Origin: Azadirachta indica
Taxonomy: Eukaryota > Streptophyta > Magnoliopsida > Sapindales > Meliaceae
Length of the DNA: 64,000 nt
NCBI GenBank assembly: GCA_022749755.1
Contig: CM040452.1
Location: 18,246,350-18,310,349, forward strand
Direction of reading: 5' to 3'
Made by a program: the position numbers and the translations under genes. The notes below the pieces were generated by a model, which was given only the letters and a program-made list of their open reading frames with translations, had not been told where the DNA came from and did no database searches. Position 1 is the stretch's first letter. Each line of letters begins with the position of its first letter. Positions 40,681-52,549 of the stretch are shown here, one piece after another.

Positions 40681-41882
40681 TGTAATGCAATGTTCTTATA
40701 TAGGGAATGAAAGAAAAATAAATTAATTTACTTTTCAAATTTGAAATTAAGATTTAATTGTAATTGAATAAGATGGATAATAATTTTGATTTAAGAATTC
40801 AAATTTGGATTTTGAAATTAATAGTTATGGTTTTGATAGATTATTTTATTTGATTTTTGAAGTTGAATTTTGAATTTTGAAATTAAAATTTATGGTTTTG
40901 ATATATTAGTTTATTTGATTTTTGAAGTTGAATTTTGGGTTATCACTTTTTGAATTTGAAAGCCAATTTTTGGCTATAAATAAGTGCAAGGATCTCAATT
41001 CACACTATAAGTTTTACTTTACAAATTCACTACATACTCTTTAGAAAGTTTTCTCTCTAAATTCTACATCTTTTTAAGATTTGGTAGAAAGAAGTCCTTA
41101 GAAGCGTAGCTAATTCGGGAAGTGGGTGGCTTATTATTGAGCATAGAGGAATGTTATCGCCTTGTCATTATTTTGAGGAAAGTAGATTTATACATAATGT
41201 ATTGTAACCAATTGCTTAAAACTATTAATGACAATTGTAAGCATGAACATGTTTATAAAAAATGGGGTTTTTTTCATGCATTTGTTTCAAATAAGTTTTT
41301 CTGTAAAATAAATTCTGAATTTTCTAAGTTTGTATAATTTTCATGGTATGTAAAACAAATCTTGATTTATGTTAATTAGTCTTCTAAAATAAAAATTGTA
41401 TCTTTTCTGATCTTATTAGTGTTTCTTAATATTTATTTTTAAATATAATTTAAAGAAAATTATTTTACTAGTACTTAAGGTGTTCAATTATTAAATCATA
41501 AAGTGTATTATTTTTTTTTATTAACATTTTTTTCTTAGGTGGCTACAAATCTATTTTTTTCATACACTAATTTTAAAAACTATTATTAGTTTACTTTTTT
41601 ATATAAATCATTGAAAGTATTATATAATTGAATATGTAAAATAATTGTTACTGAATCTATTGTACATAAAAAGTCATATTTACTATTAATGTTTGGCTCA
41701 TTATGTATAATAATTGTTTCTATTATTGTTATAGATTGGTTAGTTGAGTTACCGTTTGTGTATTTATTGACTGTTAATGGCCGGATTTTCGAGATACGAA
41801 TGTATTGAATTGTTGTAAATGAGACATTAGAGTAATGGTGATGTTACGAGAGATGATATAAATATATTGTTAAACGTGTTAG
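40681..41882 (+). repeat. 3' LTR of the gypsy element, truncated
   Basis: It follows the 5' LTR from TGTAATGCAATG to AACGTGTTAG at 41882, where similarity ends. The last roughly 450 bp, including the LTR end and any target duplication, are missing. A TATAAATAAG box lies at about 40975. Confidence 0.82.
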
Positions 41883-43708
41883 GGTGTTATACTAAAAACT
41901 GCTGGAATGAAGGTGCATCAAGAAAGACCACGCATTATTGTTCTGATTTGGCAGTATATATCATTCTAATGCTCATGTTGGTGCATGGCAATGTGAAATC
42001 AACGTGTAGAGATCTGAGATCTTTGGCAGTGATGATTGTATCTCCAACCACAGCATCAAATTTCTAGTTTATGAATTATACGTAACATGAACATGCGCAG
42101 ATACAAATTAAATTAAAGATTATTTATCAGATACATAGACAAAACTGAAGGGAATTTTGAAAATCTGAATCATACTATTTATTTTAATTGCATTACTGAT
42201 CTAAACAAACCTGGAGATAAACCTGATACATAAGATCGTGGAAATACTCAACATGACACGCTCGAAGGGAATTTACACATAAGCCGCTTCATATGTTAAA
42301 GAATCATGGAAGGCTTATACAGAAACCATTTACAATTGTGGCCTTGAATTGAGGATCAGGAATCTGTATCGAAGTCCAGTGCCATAATCCTTGTGAAAAG
42401 TAAATACTTATCATTTCTTGTTTACCACTGTGCCTACGATAGTGCAGTCAGTGATTTCCTGTTTTAATTGTTAAGAAAACGGAAAAAGAAATAATTTCTC
42501 ATTATTATTCCCTGTACTTGTGTAGATAATGACAAAGGAATACCAGAACTACAACCAGAGGTTCCATTTCAACTGAAACCAAGGATTAATTTAGCGGTTC
42601 AGATTTCATTATGTCTACATACTCATTAATAAATTGTTATAATGCTGGAGATGTTTGTTTGCTCTCATAAACTTGAAGGAGTTGATATTAAGTCTCGTAC
42701 TCTTGCATTATCTTTTTCCATAATAATTGTAATGCTTTCAGGTTTTGGATGTACTGATATGTAGTATTGTGTGACTTTATATGGTGTATAACTGTTTGGC
42801 CTGGGCATAAATAATTTCATCATCACGTTTTTCGTTTTTTTTTCTTTTGGCTGGTTCAATAATATGCAGGTGCTGTTGAACTTATAAAATCAGCTCTGAT
42901 CTCTTGACTCTTCCCCTTAATTTTCATTTTTCAGCATTATCCCGCCAACTCAATAGTTCTAACTTCATGAAACGACATTTTCATTTGGGATTCCTCATAA
43001 TTGCTCTTGGAAGTTTATAGTTTTCTTTCCACGTTGAATCTTCATAATTATTAAAATAGGACACGATATTCAATGGAAAAACATATACCATTGATTGTCT
43101 TTACGCAGAATAATTATGATTTTTATCGAACTTAAACCATATGAAGAGGATTCAAAAGCTACAGGATTAATAGGCCATCAGCAAACATACAAATACTCTT
43201 ATCAGGAGCAACGCAATTAATTTAAAGATGATAAAATTTAGGGCAATAAATAAAAAACGAACCCAGCTACCGAGAAGAAACACCCACATGCACATGTACA
43301 AAGAATGAAGACATTTCCGCTGACTCCATGTGAACAGTAGTGCCTCCACTCCTTGAGAGATCTTAATAACTTCAGGCTTGACCTCCAATCCGAATAATAT
43401 CATTCCCTGCTCATAAAGTAACAAATCTTTATGGAGTCAATAAAAGAATTGTATTTGGTGAAGGTAAAATGGATCAATGGATAAAGTTCAAATTTTTGTG
43501 GAGTCTATAAAAGCCACCAAGCTTCACATAAATTGAATATTTACTTGCATGTTAACTGCCTGTGGGCAATCTGAGTGTAAGAGATTGTTATGCTAAATAA
43601 CGGTAATAAATGTCACTTCACAAAGGAACTCGGCTTCGGGTTGCTTACTCTTTCGTGAGGAGGGATTGCAGACGTACTTTGCTGTATTCATCTTTGCACT
43701 GTAAGTTT
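41883..43708. other. Non-coding region between gypsy element and NLR pseudogene
   Basis: No intact gene. 42520-42960 carries short blocks (CCATTTCAACTG-AA, CTTGAAGGAGTT, TCTGATCTCTTGACTC..TTCAGCATT) that recur at 52640-52990 and 53430-53580, probably NLR 3' UTR copies. Open minus frames at 42665-42859 and 43167-43424 have no recognisable domain. Confidence 0.45.
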
Positions 43709-46700
43709 TCAAACCATGCTCACTGCACTCGAACTTTCCTCTAAGTTTGGTGCACTACGTGAAGCCAGAGGAAGTTTGTGGAGTTTCGAGCACTCCCTCA
43801 CTTGCAACTCTTCTAGGGAAGGCCACGTCAAAGCTATTTTGCCATTATAGACTGTGTCAAGCTTCGGTAGATCTTGCAATGCCAGTATCCTCAGCTTACG
43901 AAGCAAGTCTTGGTTTTCTGCTGCTCTTTCCTTGTCTGATACGGTAATGATTCCTTCCATCTGATTGCAACTAACTACTGCTAGTTCTTTGAACGGCTTC
44001 AGCCCTTGAACAATTGTCAGAGATAAAACACTCTTCATTTTGTTGCATTTGCAAATTGTAATTTTTTCCAGGTTCTTGAAGAACATGGGTGCTGGGACCT
44101 TAGAAAACTTCGTTCCTCTGCCTCCTTCTCTTTCCGCTTCTGCTACATCAGTTGAAACAATTTCTTCCATGCTGTCACATTTCAGAATGGCTAGATGCTC
44201 CAGGGTATGAAGTCTCTGGGCCAAAGTATATGAAAAGAGGTTTCTCAATTTCCCACATTCTTTTACCTCCACTGATTTGAGGTTCTCCAGATTAACAAAC
44301 GAGTGATTTCCCTTCCATATAGTGACAAGTTTAGGTAGACCAACCAATACGAGTTCCCTTAACTTGTGAGCCCTTCTCGCTCTTCCGTGATCTCTTCTGA
44401 ACAAAATACGTCCTTCAGTGAGTAACAATACTCAACATGGAGCTCCTCCATTTTATGGACTCTCGTATAGAAACTAGATTGGAAAATTCGTTGAATGCTA
44501 CAAGCTCGCAGATGGATGCACATCAGTTTAGTGATGCCCTGCAAATCTACATCTCCTATATTCTCAAGATCCCTGGAACGTGTAAGTGTTAGATATTCTG
44601 TGTTTTCAAGCAAGAGTTTCAGCCAATTGCCAAGTGGGTTTGATAAATTCTTCAGATGCATGCTCTTTGTGGATGCTATTTCCCAGTGATCATCATTGAC
44701 GCAAATGTGAAATCTTTTAAGGTTTCTCCATGGACCATCGAAATCTATAGACAAAATTTTAGTATTCCTGACGTGGATGTAAAGAACAGTCAAGTGAGCC
44801 AAGGATGCCACTTCTGAGAATCTAGCATTCTATTGGTTTGTTGTTTCTTCTATCTCCCAATCACCAAAGCTATTCCCGATGTACAGTTCCTCTAGTCGAA
44901 AGAGCTTTGATATCACATTAGGTGGAATTCCTTTAAGGAACTGGTTGTTCGACAAATCTAAGAGCTTCAGATTGGTCATTTTTTCCTGTCCGTTTGGCAG
45001 CTGCTGAATGCTAGAACCTCTAAGTATAAGGATCTCAAATTCATCGAATTCTCTGATCAAAGATGCATCTCTCAAGTGGGTATTCTCCACACGAAGTGAA
45101 CGCAATCCTTCCAAGCATTGAAAAGACTTTGGCAACAATGAAATGTTTGTGTAACTCAAATCTAGAAAGTTGAGTGCCCTCATATGCTCGAAGAACTCAG
45201 TTGGAATGTTCTCAAGAGAATTATTCTGCAGGAACAAAGTCAGCAGCTTTGGACATTTAGGTCTATCAGGTAGTGCAGCAACATTGCTGTCAATCAGTGA
45301 CAACTTCTCACATTTTTGCAAGTCTTCTATTGGCCAACCTGTCTTCAGACCTGCTTCAGCAATGAAATGGTTCCCTTCTTTGGACGCAATGAATTTGACA
45401 ACTTTCCGAGTGTCGTCATGAACTCTGTAACAACCTTCTTTATCACCCTCCAGCGGAAGGTTAGAAGACGTGAGGTCTGCTACAACTGAATGAATGTGGT
45501 TCGAAACTTCCCCCAGAGAGCCAGAACGAGGAAATATCCTCTCCACCAATCCATATCTGACAAGCTCTTCCATGGAAACACTGTAATATGGAGGAAACAA
45601 ACAACTGAATAACAAGCAACCTTTTGCCACCATTTCCAGTTGATCATAACCAAGAGTTACACATAAGACAACTTCTTCAGGTATTCGGTCAATGTTAATT
45701 TCTGCTGATTCTCTCTCTTTCTTGATGACATTATTCCACTCTTGAACAGGTTTATTCCGCAGTGCTCCTCCAATTATAACAATTGCATTTGGTAGCTTTC
45801 CGCACATTCTTACTCAGCTGCTCGGTCAAAAGCATTAGAATCAGAAGTCCTGCTTTTATCTTGAACAATTTCAATCTGTCGTGTTCGGTGAGCTCTTCAA
45901 TCTCTACATTTTTGTTGGACTCCATTTTATTGCACACGTCTTCAAATCGACTTGTTACAAAAACTTTACAATCCTTGTGCTCTGTACCATAAGGTATTCC
46001 AACCGTTGCCAAATCTAGTTTCTCCCAGAGATCATCCAGGATTATGAGAATACTCTGCCTCTGCTTCAGTCTCTCGGACAAAGTAGCGGCCCTCAGGTAT
46101 TCCATATCTCCTTCAATATCAAATCCCAGAAGCTTTCCAATTTCTTCTTGAATTCTTTTTGTGTTGGGAGTTTGAGTAACTCTTACAAGTAAAACTTTAT
46201 CAAAAGATATTTCTTTGTCAACTTGTTTTATCAGTTGTTTCATTAGTGTTGTTTTAACTATTCCTCCAGTGCCATGTACCCCAACAATGTTGATTTTTTC
46301 ATCTTTTAGCAGCTGCATAATGGAGCTCAACGCCTTCAATGAAGTTTCCAAAGGAACAAAACCAGGAGTGGGTAAAGATCTTAAATCTGCAGGGCGCGCC
46401 GGGAAAGATACGCTAGCGAACTTGCCTTTAGAAAGTTGGGCGTCAATGTCAGCAGTCTTCTTTTTGGCAAGTCTACTTAACTGACGACGGGAGCACCAAT
46501 CTAGATGCCAATTATGACAACAACCCTTGCTTTTCTCAATGTTTTCTTCCAGCCAATCTGCATCCATTTCATTCTGAATATTTTGAATATGCCAATTCTG
46601 TACTTCAGCTCAGATCTCTTCTCCTTTTGTTTTGGCGTCATCCATAGCCCTGAGAATATCTGTTTTCAGGGCTTCCAGTTCTCTTACCCCCTCCCGAAGA

Positions 46701-46790
46701 GTTTTCAGATTGCGTCTGTATTGTAACAGGTAAAGAATCTGCCTTTCTACTGGATTCTATAATCGTTCTAAAATACAAGTTATGGCAGAA
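43709..46790 (-). pseudogene. CC-NB-LRR resistance gene, At4g27190/RPS5-type, broken
   Basis: Cytoplasmic immune-receptor family. Running down from 46790: coiled-coil start PVERQILYLLQYRRNLKTLR (TAG just before it), KGEEI then in-frame TGA at 46610-46612, NB-ARC with Walker A GTGGIVKTTL (a Gly is Val at 46256-46258), Walker B LIILDDLW, RNBS-B KVFVTSRFEDV. There are two frameshifts at about 45850 and 45812-45822. Then CGKLPNAIVIIGGALR (GLPL region), VHD in place of MHD (YRVHDDTRKV) and a run of LRRs to 44830 (LLDLSNNQFLKGIPPNVIS). A TAG at 44830-44832, a frameshift near 44390, and C-terminal RPS5-type LRRs to the stop at 43709 follow. At least three stops and three frameshifts make function very unlikely. 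Confidence 0.9.
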
Positions 46791-48199
46791 CTAGCAGAAC
46801 CAGCAAGAGTGGATGGACAGCAGTCACATCACGTTTCGGAGAAGGAATATAGGCAATGGATATTATTTTAAGGAAATAGACGAATCAAATGTCACACTAA
46901 GTAGTGGAGTTTAAAAAATCTGCCAAAGGATTTAGAAGAACCATCAAGCAGAATACGAAGCTAACAAGAGAGAAATGATTATTGATGAATCATTACAGAC
47001 CTGATGGACTTAAGGGTGCCAAATAGAGGAACGAGACTCGCAATGACAGGGATTTTTAGTTGGAATTGAAGGGTGCAAACTAGAAGAATAAGTTAATAGC
47101 GATTGTCAAAAAGATAACGGTTGATGTTTATCGGGGGCATCGAGAGACGGCTAAGGTTTTTTCATTTTTTTCAAATTTTCTCTCTCTTTCCTCTTTTAGG
47201 CATTGACATGAGAAAGCTTTGCGAGACGTGTAGGTAAGTTAGTACCTCATAGAAGGTTCGTCAAGGTTGAGTTTTAGTCCAATCATTGCAGTTTCCTGAC
47301 ATAGGATGTTCGAGGAATATGATATGATATTTTTCATTGACTTTTGGGCATTGCAATGCAGAAAGAACAAGTCTATTTTACAAATATGATTTCTTTTCCC
47401 AACAAGGAAAAACTCCAAATAAAGAAGTTCCATGATTGGTAATTAGCAGTATATAATCACATGTTGCTGCCTGCTCTGCCTTGTTCTGTTAATTTTTTTA
47501 TCAGTGGCATAGCATCAAGTTGAAGAGCTTTTTCCACGTTGTCATAAATAGAGTTATGAGAGAGGCAGTTTCAACGTTGAAAGTGCACATTATCGACTTT
47601 TCTAATTGTAAGTGGCCGAGTATCTGACATTTTATCATCTCTGTCCGCAGCTCAGCTCAGCTCATAGTCCAACATTTTTCAACATCCAGTTGCTGTACTA
47701 TTAGGTCATTTTGCCACCAACAATCGTTGTTGTGGAACATGTAGAAAGTAACCCCTTTCTTCACAAAATGCTGATTGAGAGTTGACTTCAGAGGCTTACT
47801 TTCAAATTTTATTATTCATATATTCTTTTCCTTTCCCCCCTAAAATCCAGCAGGGGCTACAGCCCCCGCCTTGGACGTGCATGCACCTTCACCTTATTTA
47901 ATAATAATTGCATCAGTATCGACTTCGTAAGAAGACTTATGGTTTTCATTGCTAGTGGAGCTGCAGGCCCGTCACGATGCCATCATTGACAGCTCAATTC
48001 AGTTTAGTCTTTGAAACTTCCTTTTACTTTGTCATTACAGCAAGTTCAGGTCCACAGTTTAAATTCGAGTTTTGAAGATGCACTTGCAAACAACGGTTTT
48101 TCTTAGATCAATGTAAACCCCAGAAGTTCTACATTGGCAGAAATAATAATTTTGTCGTTTCTTGAATGCTAACACCATCGAGTACCGATAGAAGAAGAT
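46791..48199. other. Region between two divergent NLR pseudogenes
   Basis: No gene found. It should contain both former promoters. Small CT-rich stretch near 47175-47205 and a C-rich block at about 47833-47870. Nothing coding recognised. Confidence 0.5.
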
Positions 48200-50690
48200 A
48201 TGGAAGTCAACATCGCACGACTTTCAGAGAGGCTGAGGAGGCTCTTAGCAGGTGAAGAAGGCACCCTGCCGGATGGAGCACAGGAACAGATTCAGAACCT
48301 GCAAACCGAGATTGAAATCATTAATTTGTTGCTGAGGGACTATGTAAGCAGCTTTACATGGATTCTGTTTATAAACCAAGCAGGACAAGGGTCTGTTTGC
48401 TCGGATATTGAGGCCATTATGAAGGAAATCAATGACTTTGTCCGTGAATCTGACATGTTCATTGTCGGCGTCATGCACCAAAAAGATGAAAGCAGTTCCA
48501 TGGAGGCATGCAATGCTTTTCTGGGACTCCAGAGTAAAATTATTGATATTAAGCAACAGATGCAACAAGTTCAACCAGATGTTCTAGCATCAACGACGTG
48601 ATCAAACCAATTGAAACTCAAGCTAAAGATGCTTGGTCAACTTCAGCTTCAGGGTCTCAGGAGACAAACAAGGTGGGGTCTAGAGGATAAGATGGAGGAG
48701 TTGTTAGATCTATTGATAGTCGGAGGACAACCTCAACTTTCAGTAGTTGCGATTGTTGATAGCAATGGATTAGAGAAGATACTTTGGCAGCTGAGGCTTA
48801 TACCAACAGTTTTGTTAAGAATTATTTTGATTGTCGTGCTTGGGTGTCAATGGACATCAATTTCAGGAGAATGTGGGATAGTATACTGAAGTCTGTGATG
48901 CCTCCCTCGGCATTGACTGAAATTATGGATAAAGATAATGAGCTCAAAATAACTACTCTTCATGATTACTTGATAGACAAGACGTATTTGATTATTCTTG
49001 ATGATGTATGGAATCATGATTTATGGGATAAATTTAGAAAAGCTCTTCCGGATCATCAAAATGGAAGTAGAGAACTGATATCGCCAGCTGATATTCACAT
49101 CCTCAACTCTTGTCGATTGGAGAACGGAGACAAGATTCTGCTTGATTTAGTGCCTGATGGAGAACCATTGAGAGCTACATATGCAGGGTGGCCTTTCGTG
49201 GTCTTGTACTATGGAAATAAGTCATTAAAGGAAAAACTAAATGAAATGGTGTGCGGTCCATTCGAGTTTCTGTTCTTTTCTGCCTCATCGCTATCTTTAT
49301 GCTTGAAACTGTGCTGTCTCTATTTGCCTGTGTTTTCCGAGCACTCTGAGATCTACACCAGGCAGTTGTATCAGTTGTGCATAGCTGAGGGTTTCATTCC
49401 AGACAACAGTGAGGCAACCACTGAGGAGTGCTCAAAAAAACTAATAGATGCAGGCTTCGTTCAAGTGAAGAAGAGAAGACCTGGAGGCACAATCAAAGCA
49501 TGCCATATTCCTACTATTGCGTTCTCTACAACAAGGGAAATTGCTCAATTGACAGAATTTCTCATTGTCGCGGTAGAAGGTGAATCGTGGAAAAATTTTA
49601 AACGGACCTCCATCTTTGGTAAACCGACTAATTATGTTTCTTCAGAACATGCTGAGTCATCCCTCCACTCTTTATTGTGCCTCGCCTCAGGACAGTACCG
49701 GCTCGCCACCCTAGATTGCGAGGAAATTTGTAAGAAGTTGAAATCCTTGAGATTGTTAGACTTGGGATATCTAGTTCTCGATCATTATCCAGCTGCAATT
49801 GAAAATTTATTTCATTTGAGATATTTGAAGCTGAATATTCCTTCTCTCAAAAGCCTGCCATCGTCGCTGGGCAACCTTCAAAACCTCTAAACACTGGACT
49901 TGCCGTCAAGCTACGTAGATGATACACCAGACGATATTTGGAAGCTGCACAAACTGAGGCATCTAAATTTTGGGTACATTAAACTGCCTGCACATCCAGG
50001 AAAATATTGCAGCACTTTGGAGAAAATTAGTTTCATTTCAGCCTTACATGCCAGTAGTTGTACTCCAGATATATTGGGCAGACTTCCTAATCTTCAGTCT
50101 TCAAATATATGGAAATTTGAGTTCTTATCAATCAGGGATGTCCAGAAGCCTATGCAGACTACTCAACCTTGAATACTTGAAGTTGGTGAACGAGAGCAAG
50201 ATGTCACAGGCCCAAATGGTGTTGGCTGAATACCAATTTCCTCCGAGATTGACCACCTGAGCTTATCAAATACTGAACTGAAGGATGATCCCATGCCAAT
50301 ATTGGAAAAGCTACCACACCTTCAAGTTTTTAAACGGAAGCACAACTCATATTTTGGAAGAAAGCTGGCTTGCAATTCAGGCGGTTTTCCATCCCTCAAA
50401 ATTTTGCATCTAAAATCCATGCTATGGTTAGAGGAGTGGATTATCGAGACTGAAGCCACGCCAAAACTTGAAAGCTTAATTGTCAACCCTTGTGCTTAAT
50501 TGAGAAGGCTTTCTGAAGAGCTCTGGCGCATAAAGTGTTTCTGCAAATTGGAGTTACGGTGGCCTCGACCAGAGTTGAGACAAAGACTACAAGAGTTTGG
50601 GGATATGGAGCAGTATGACATCCAGATATATCCTTATGGATACCGATTAGCATGGGCTGATTTTGGTATTAATTTGCATTTGGGTAAGTT
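48200..50690 (+). pseudogene. RPP13-type CC-NB-LRR resistance gene, broken
   Basis: It opens with an Rx-N-like coiled coil from ATG 48200 (ARLSERLRRLL...LLLRDYV). The first frame ends at TGA 48599-48601, although coding sense continues in another frame (NDVIKPIETQAKDAWSTSAS) and then shifts back (GLEDKMEELLDLL). The P-loop reads NGLEK then TTLAAEAY in a different frame, from a one-base loss at about 48779, inside the ATP-binding motif. Walker B YLIILDDVW is intact. The ARC part is short, then come winged-helix sequence (YTRQLYQLCIAEGFIP) and LRRs. TAA at 49888-49890 replaces a Gln codon, frames shift at about 50100 and 50255, TAA recurs at 50497-50499, and the family end (DMEQYDIQIYPYG) lies at about 50604-50642. 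Multiple lesions indicate a pseudogene. Confidence 0.88.
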
Positions 50691-50995
50691 TTTCCTCTCA
50701 CCTAGTGCTTCAACCTTTAATTCCTTATCTAAGTTCGTTCGCTTCAATTTAATAGGTGAGTTGCTGGCTAAATTCTAACGGTAAAGGTTCAGTGCTAATA
50801 TAATCTTTTAGATGGTGAAAGAATGTGCTGTCTAACGGCGGTTGCTTCTAGTATTTTTCTCAACTAGACTTTAGTACTGCCATTCATGTATGGTTCTACA
50901 CAGTAACATCAATTAAGCTTGTGCTTACAGCGGAGGAAAGTGTTTCCTCATACAAATAAAATCCTAATAGCCGCTGGGGGTTCGTTGATGAATAA

Positions 50996-52549
50996 TGTAT
51001 TGCAATGTTCTTATATAGGGAATAGAAGGAAAATAGATTAATTTACTTTTTAAATTTGAAATTAAGATTTTGATTTAGGAATTTAAATTTGAATTTTGAA
51101 ATTAAGATTTATGGTTTTCATAGATTAGTTTTATTTATTTTTTAAAGTTGAATTTTAAGTTATCACTTCTTGAATTTGAAAGCTAATTTTTTATTATAAA
51201 TAAGTGCAAATATCTCACTTCATATCTAAGTTCTATATCTTTTCAAATTTTGGTAGAAAGTAATTTTTAAAAGCTTAGTTAATTCGAGTATGTATGATTT
51301 TCTATGTTTTGTTTTATAGGTTGTGTTAATAGTTTTTACTTAATATAGATTTACTTTTTATAATAATGATTTTATAGGAAGTGGGTGACTTTTTATTGAA
51401 CATAAAGGAATTTTATTGGCTTGTCTTTGTTTTGAGGTAAGTAAATTTATACATAATATATTGTAATCAAATGCTTAAAACTGTTAATGATAATTATAAA
51501 CATGGATATGTTTATAAGAAATGGAATTGTTTCATGCATTTGTTTCAAGTTAGTTTTTCTATAAATTAAATTCTAAATTTTTTCAGTTTGTATCATTTTC
51601 ATGGTTTTAAGTAAAATAAATCTTGACCTATGTTAATTAGTTTACTAAAGTAAAAATTGAATTTTTTTATCTTATCAGTGTTTCTTGAATGAGATTAATT
51701 TTTTTTTCTAAATATATATTTACTAAATTATAAAGTGTATTATTATCTTATCAAAACTTTCTTTCTTAGGTAACTACAAAATCTATTTTCTTCCTACACT
51801 AGTTTTAAAAATAATTATTAGTTATATTTTTTTCATATAAATCATTGAATGCATTACATAATTGAATATGTGAGATAAATGTTACTAGTACATGAAAAAT
51901 CATTTAGTAATTAATGTTTAACTCATTGTTTATAGTAATTGTTTCTGTTATTGTTACTGACTAACTAGTTAGATTATTGTTTGTATGCTTATTGACTATT
52001 AATGACCGGATTTTTGGAGTACGAATATACTAAATTCTTATAAATAAGACATCAAAATACTGATGATATTATGAGACATGAGTTAAATATATTGTTAAAT
52101 GTGTTGTTGCATATTAAATATTATAAATTCTTTCGTTTTGGTTTATTAAATGTAATGTTCATACTTATATATTATTGAATGTTTCTACTAAAATAAGAGT
52201 TTGTTTATCTAAGTATAATATTAATGTTCTTAAAAGTAATGTTTTATAATTGTTTTCTTTATTATTTGTTTACAATTTTATGTATAAATTTATTTATCGA
52301 GTAAATAGCTCACCTCTCGTTATTACTATTTTGCAGATTAAGGTATTAATAAAAAATTGATAGAGGTTTAAAGCTTGACCATTTTGGAGATTGAAATATT
52401 CTTAAATTGTCAATAGAAGTTTGTTATAATTTGAGATTTTATATTGTATTTAGAGATTTTATTTGATCTGTAATGTTAAATTTGATATAATTCAAAATTA
52501 GATTACATCCTAAATTTTGTTTTGTTGATGCAAAATTTGGGGTATTACA
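50996..52549 (+). mobile_element. Gypsy-family solo LTR with AATAA target duplication
   Basis: It starts TGTATTGCAATG and ends TTTGGGGTATTACA. Perfect 5-bp AATAA flanks lie at 50991-50995 and 52550-52554. No primer site or coding region, so this is a solo LTR from LTR-LTR recombination. It sits just 3' of the NLR pseudogene and separates it from tail-like sequence at about 52600. Confidence 0.92.

Larger units (their letters stand above)
34192..41882 (+). mobile_element. Degenerate Ty3/gypsy LTR retrotransposon
   Basis: Order: 5' LTR (34192-35829), tRNA-Met primer site (35834-35845), gag, protease, reverse transcriptase, RNase H, integrase, polypurine tract (40664-40680), 3' LTR (40681-41882, truncated). 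That domain order defines Ty3/gypsy. The C-terminal HLSRLHNVFHV block after integrase is typical of chromovirus-type (Tekay/Del-like) elements; this lineage call is tentative. Many stops and active-site changes make it non-autonomous. Confidence 0.92.

Noticed and set aside
34192..41882. Integrated plant virus (pararetrovirus)
   Set aside because: LTRs, tRNA-Met primer site, polypurine tract and an integrase after RNase H identify a Ty3/gypsy retrotransposon.
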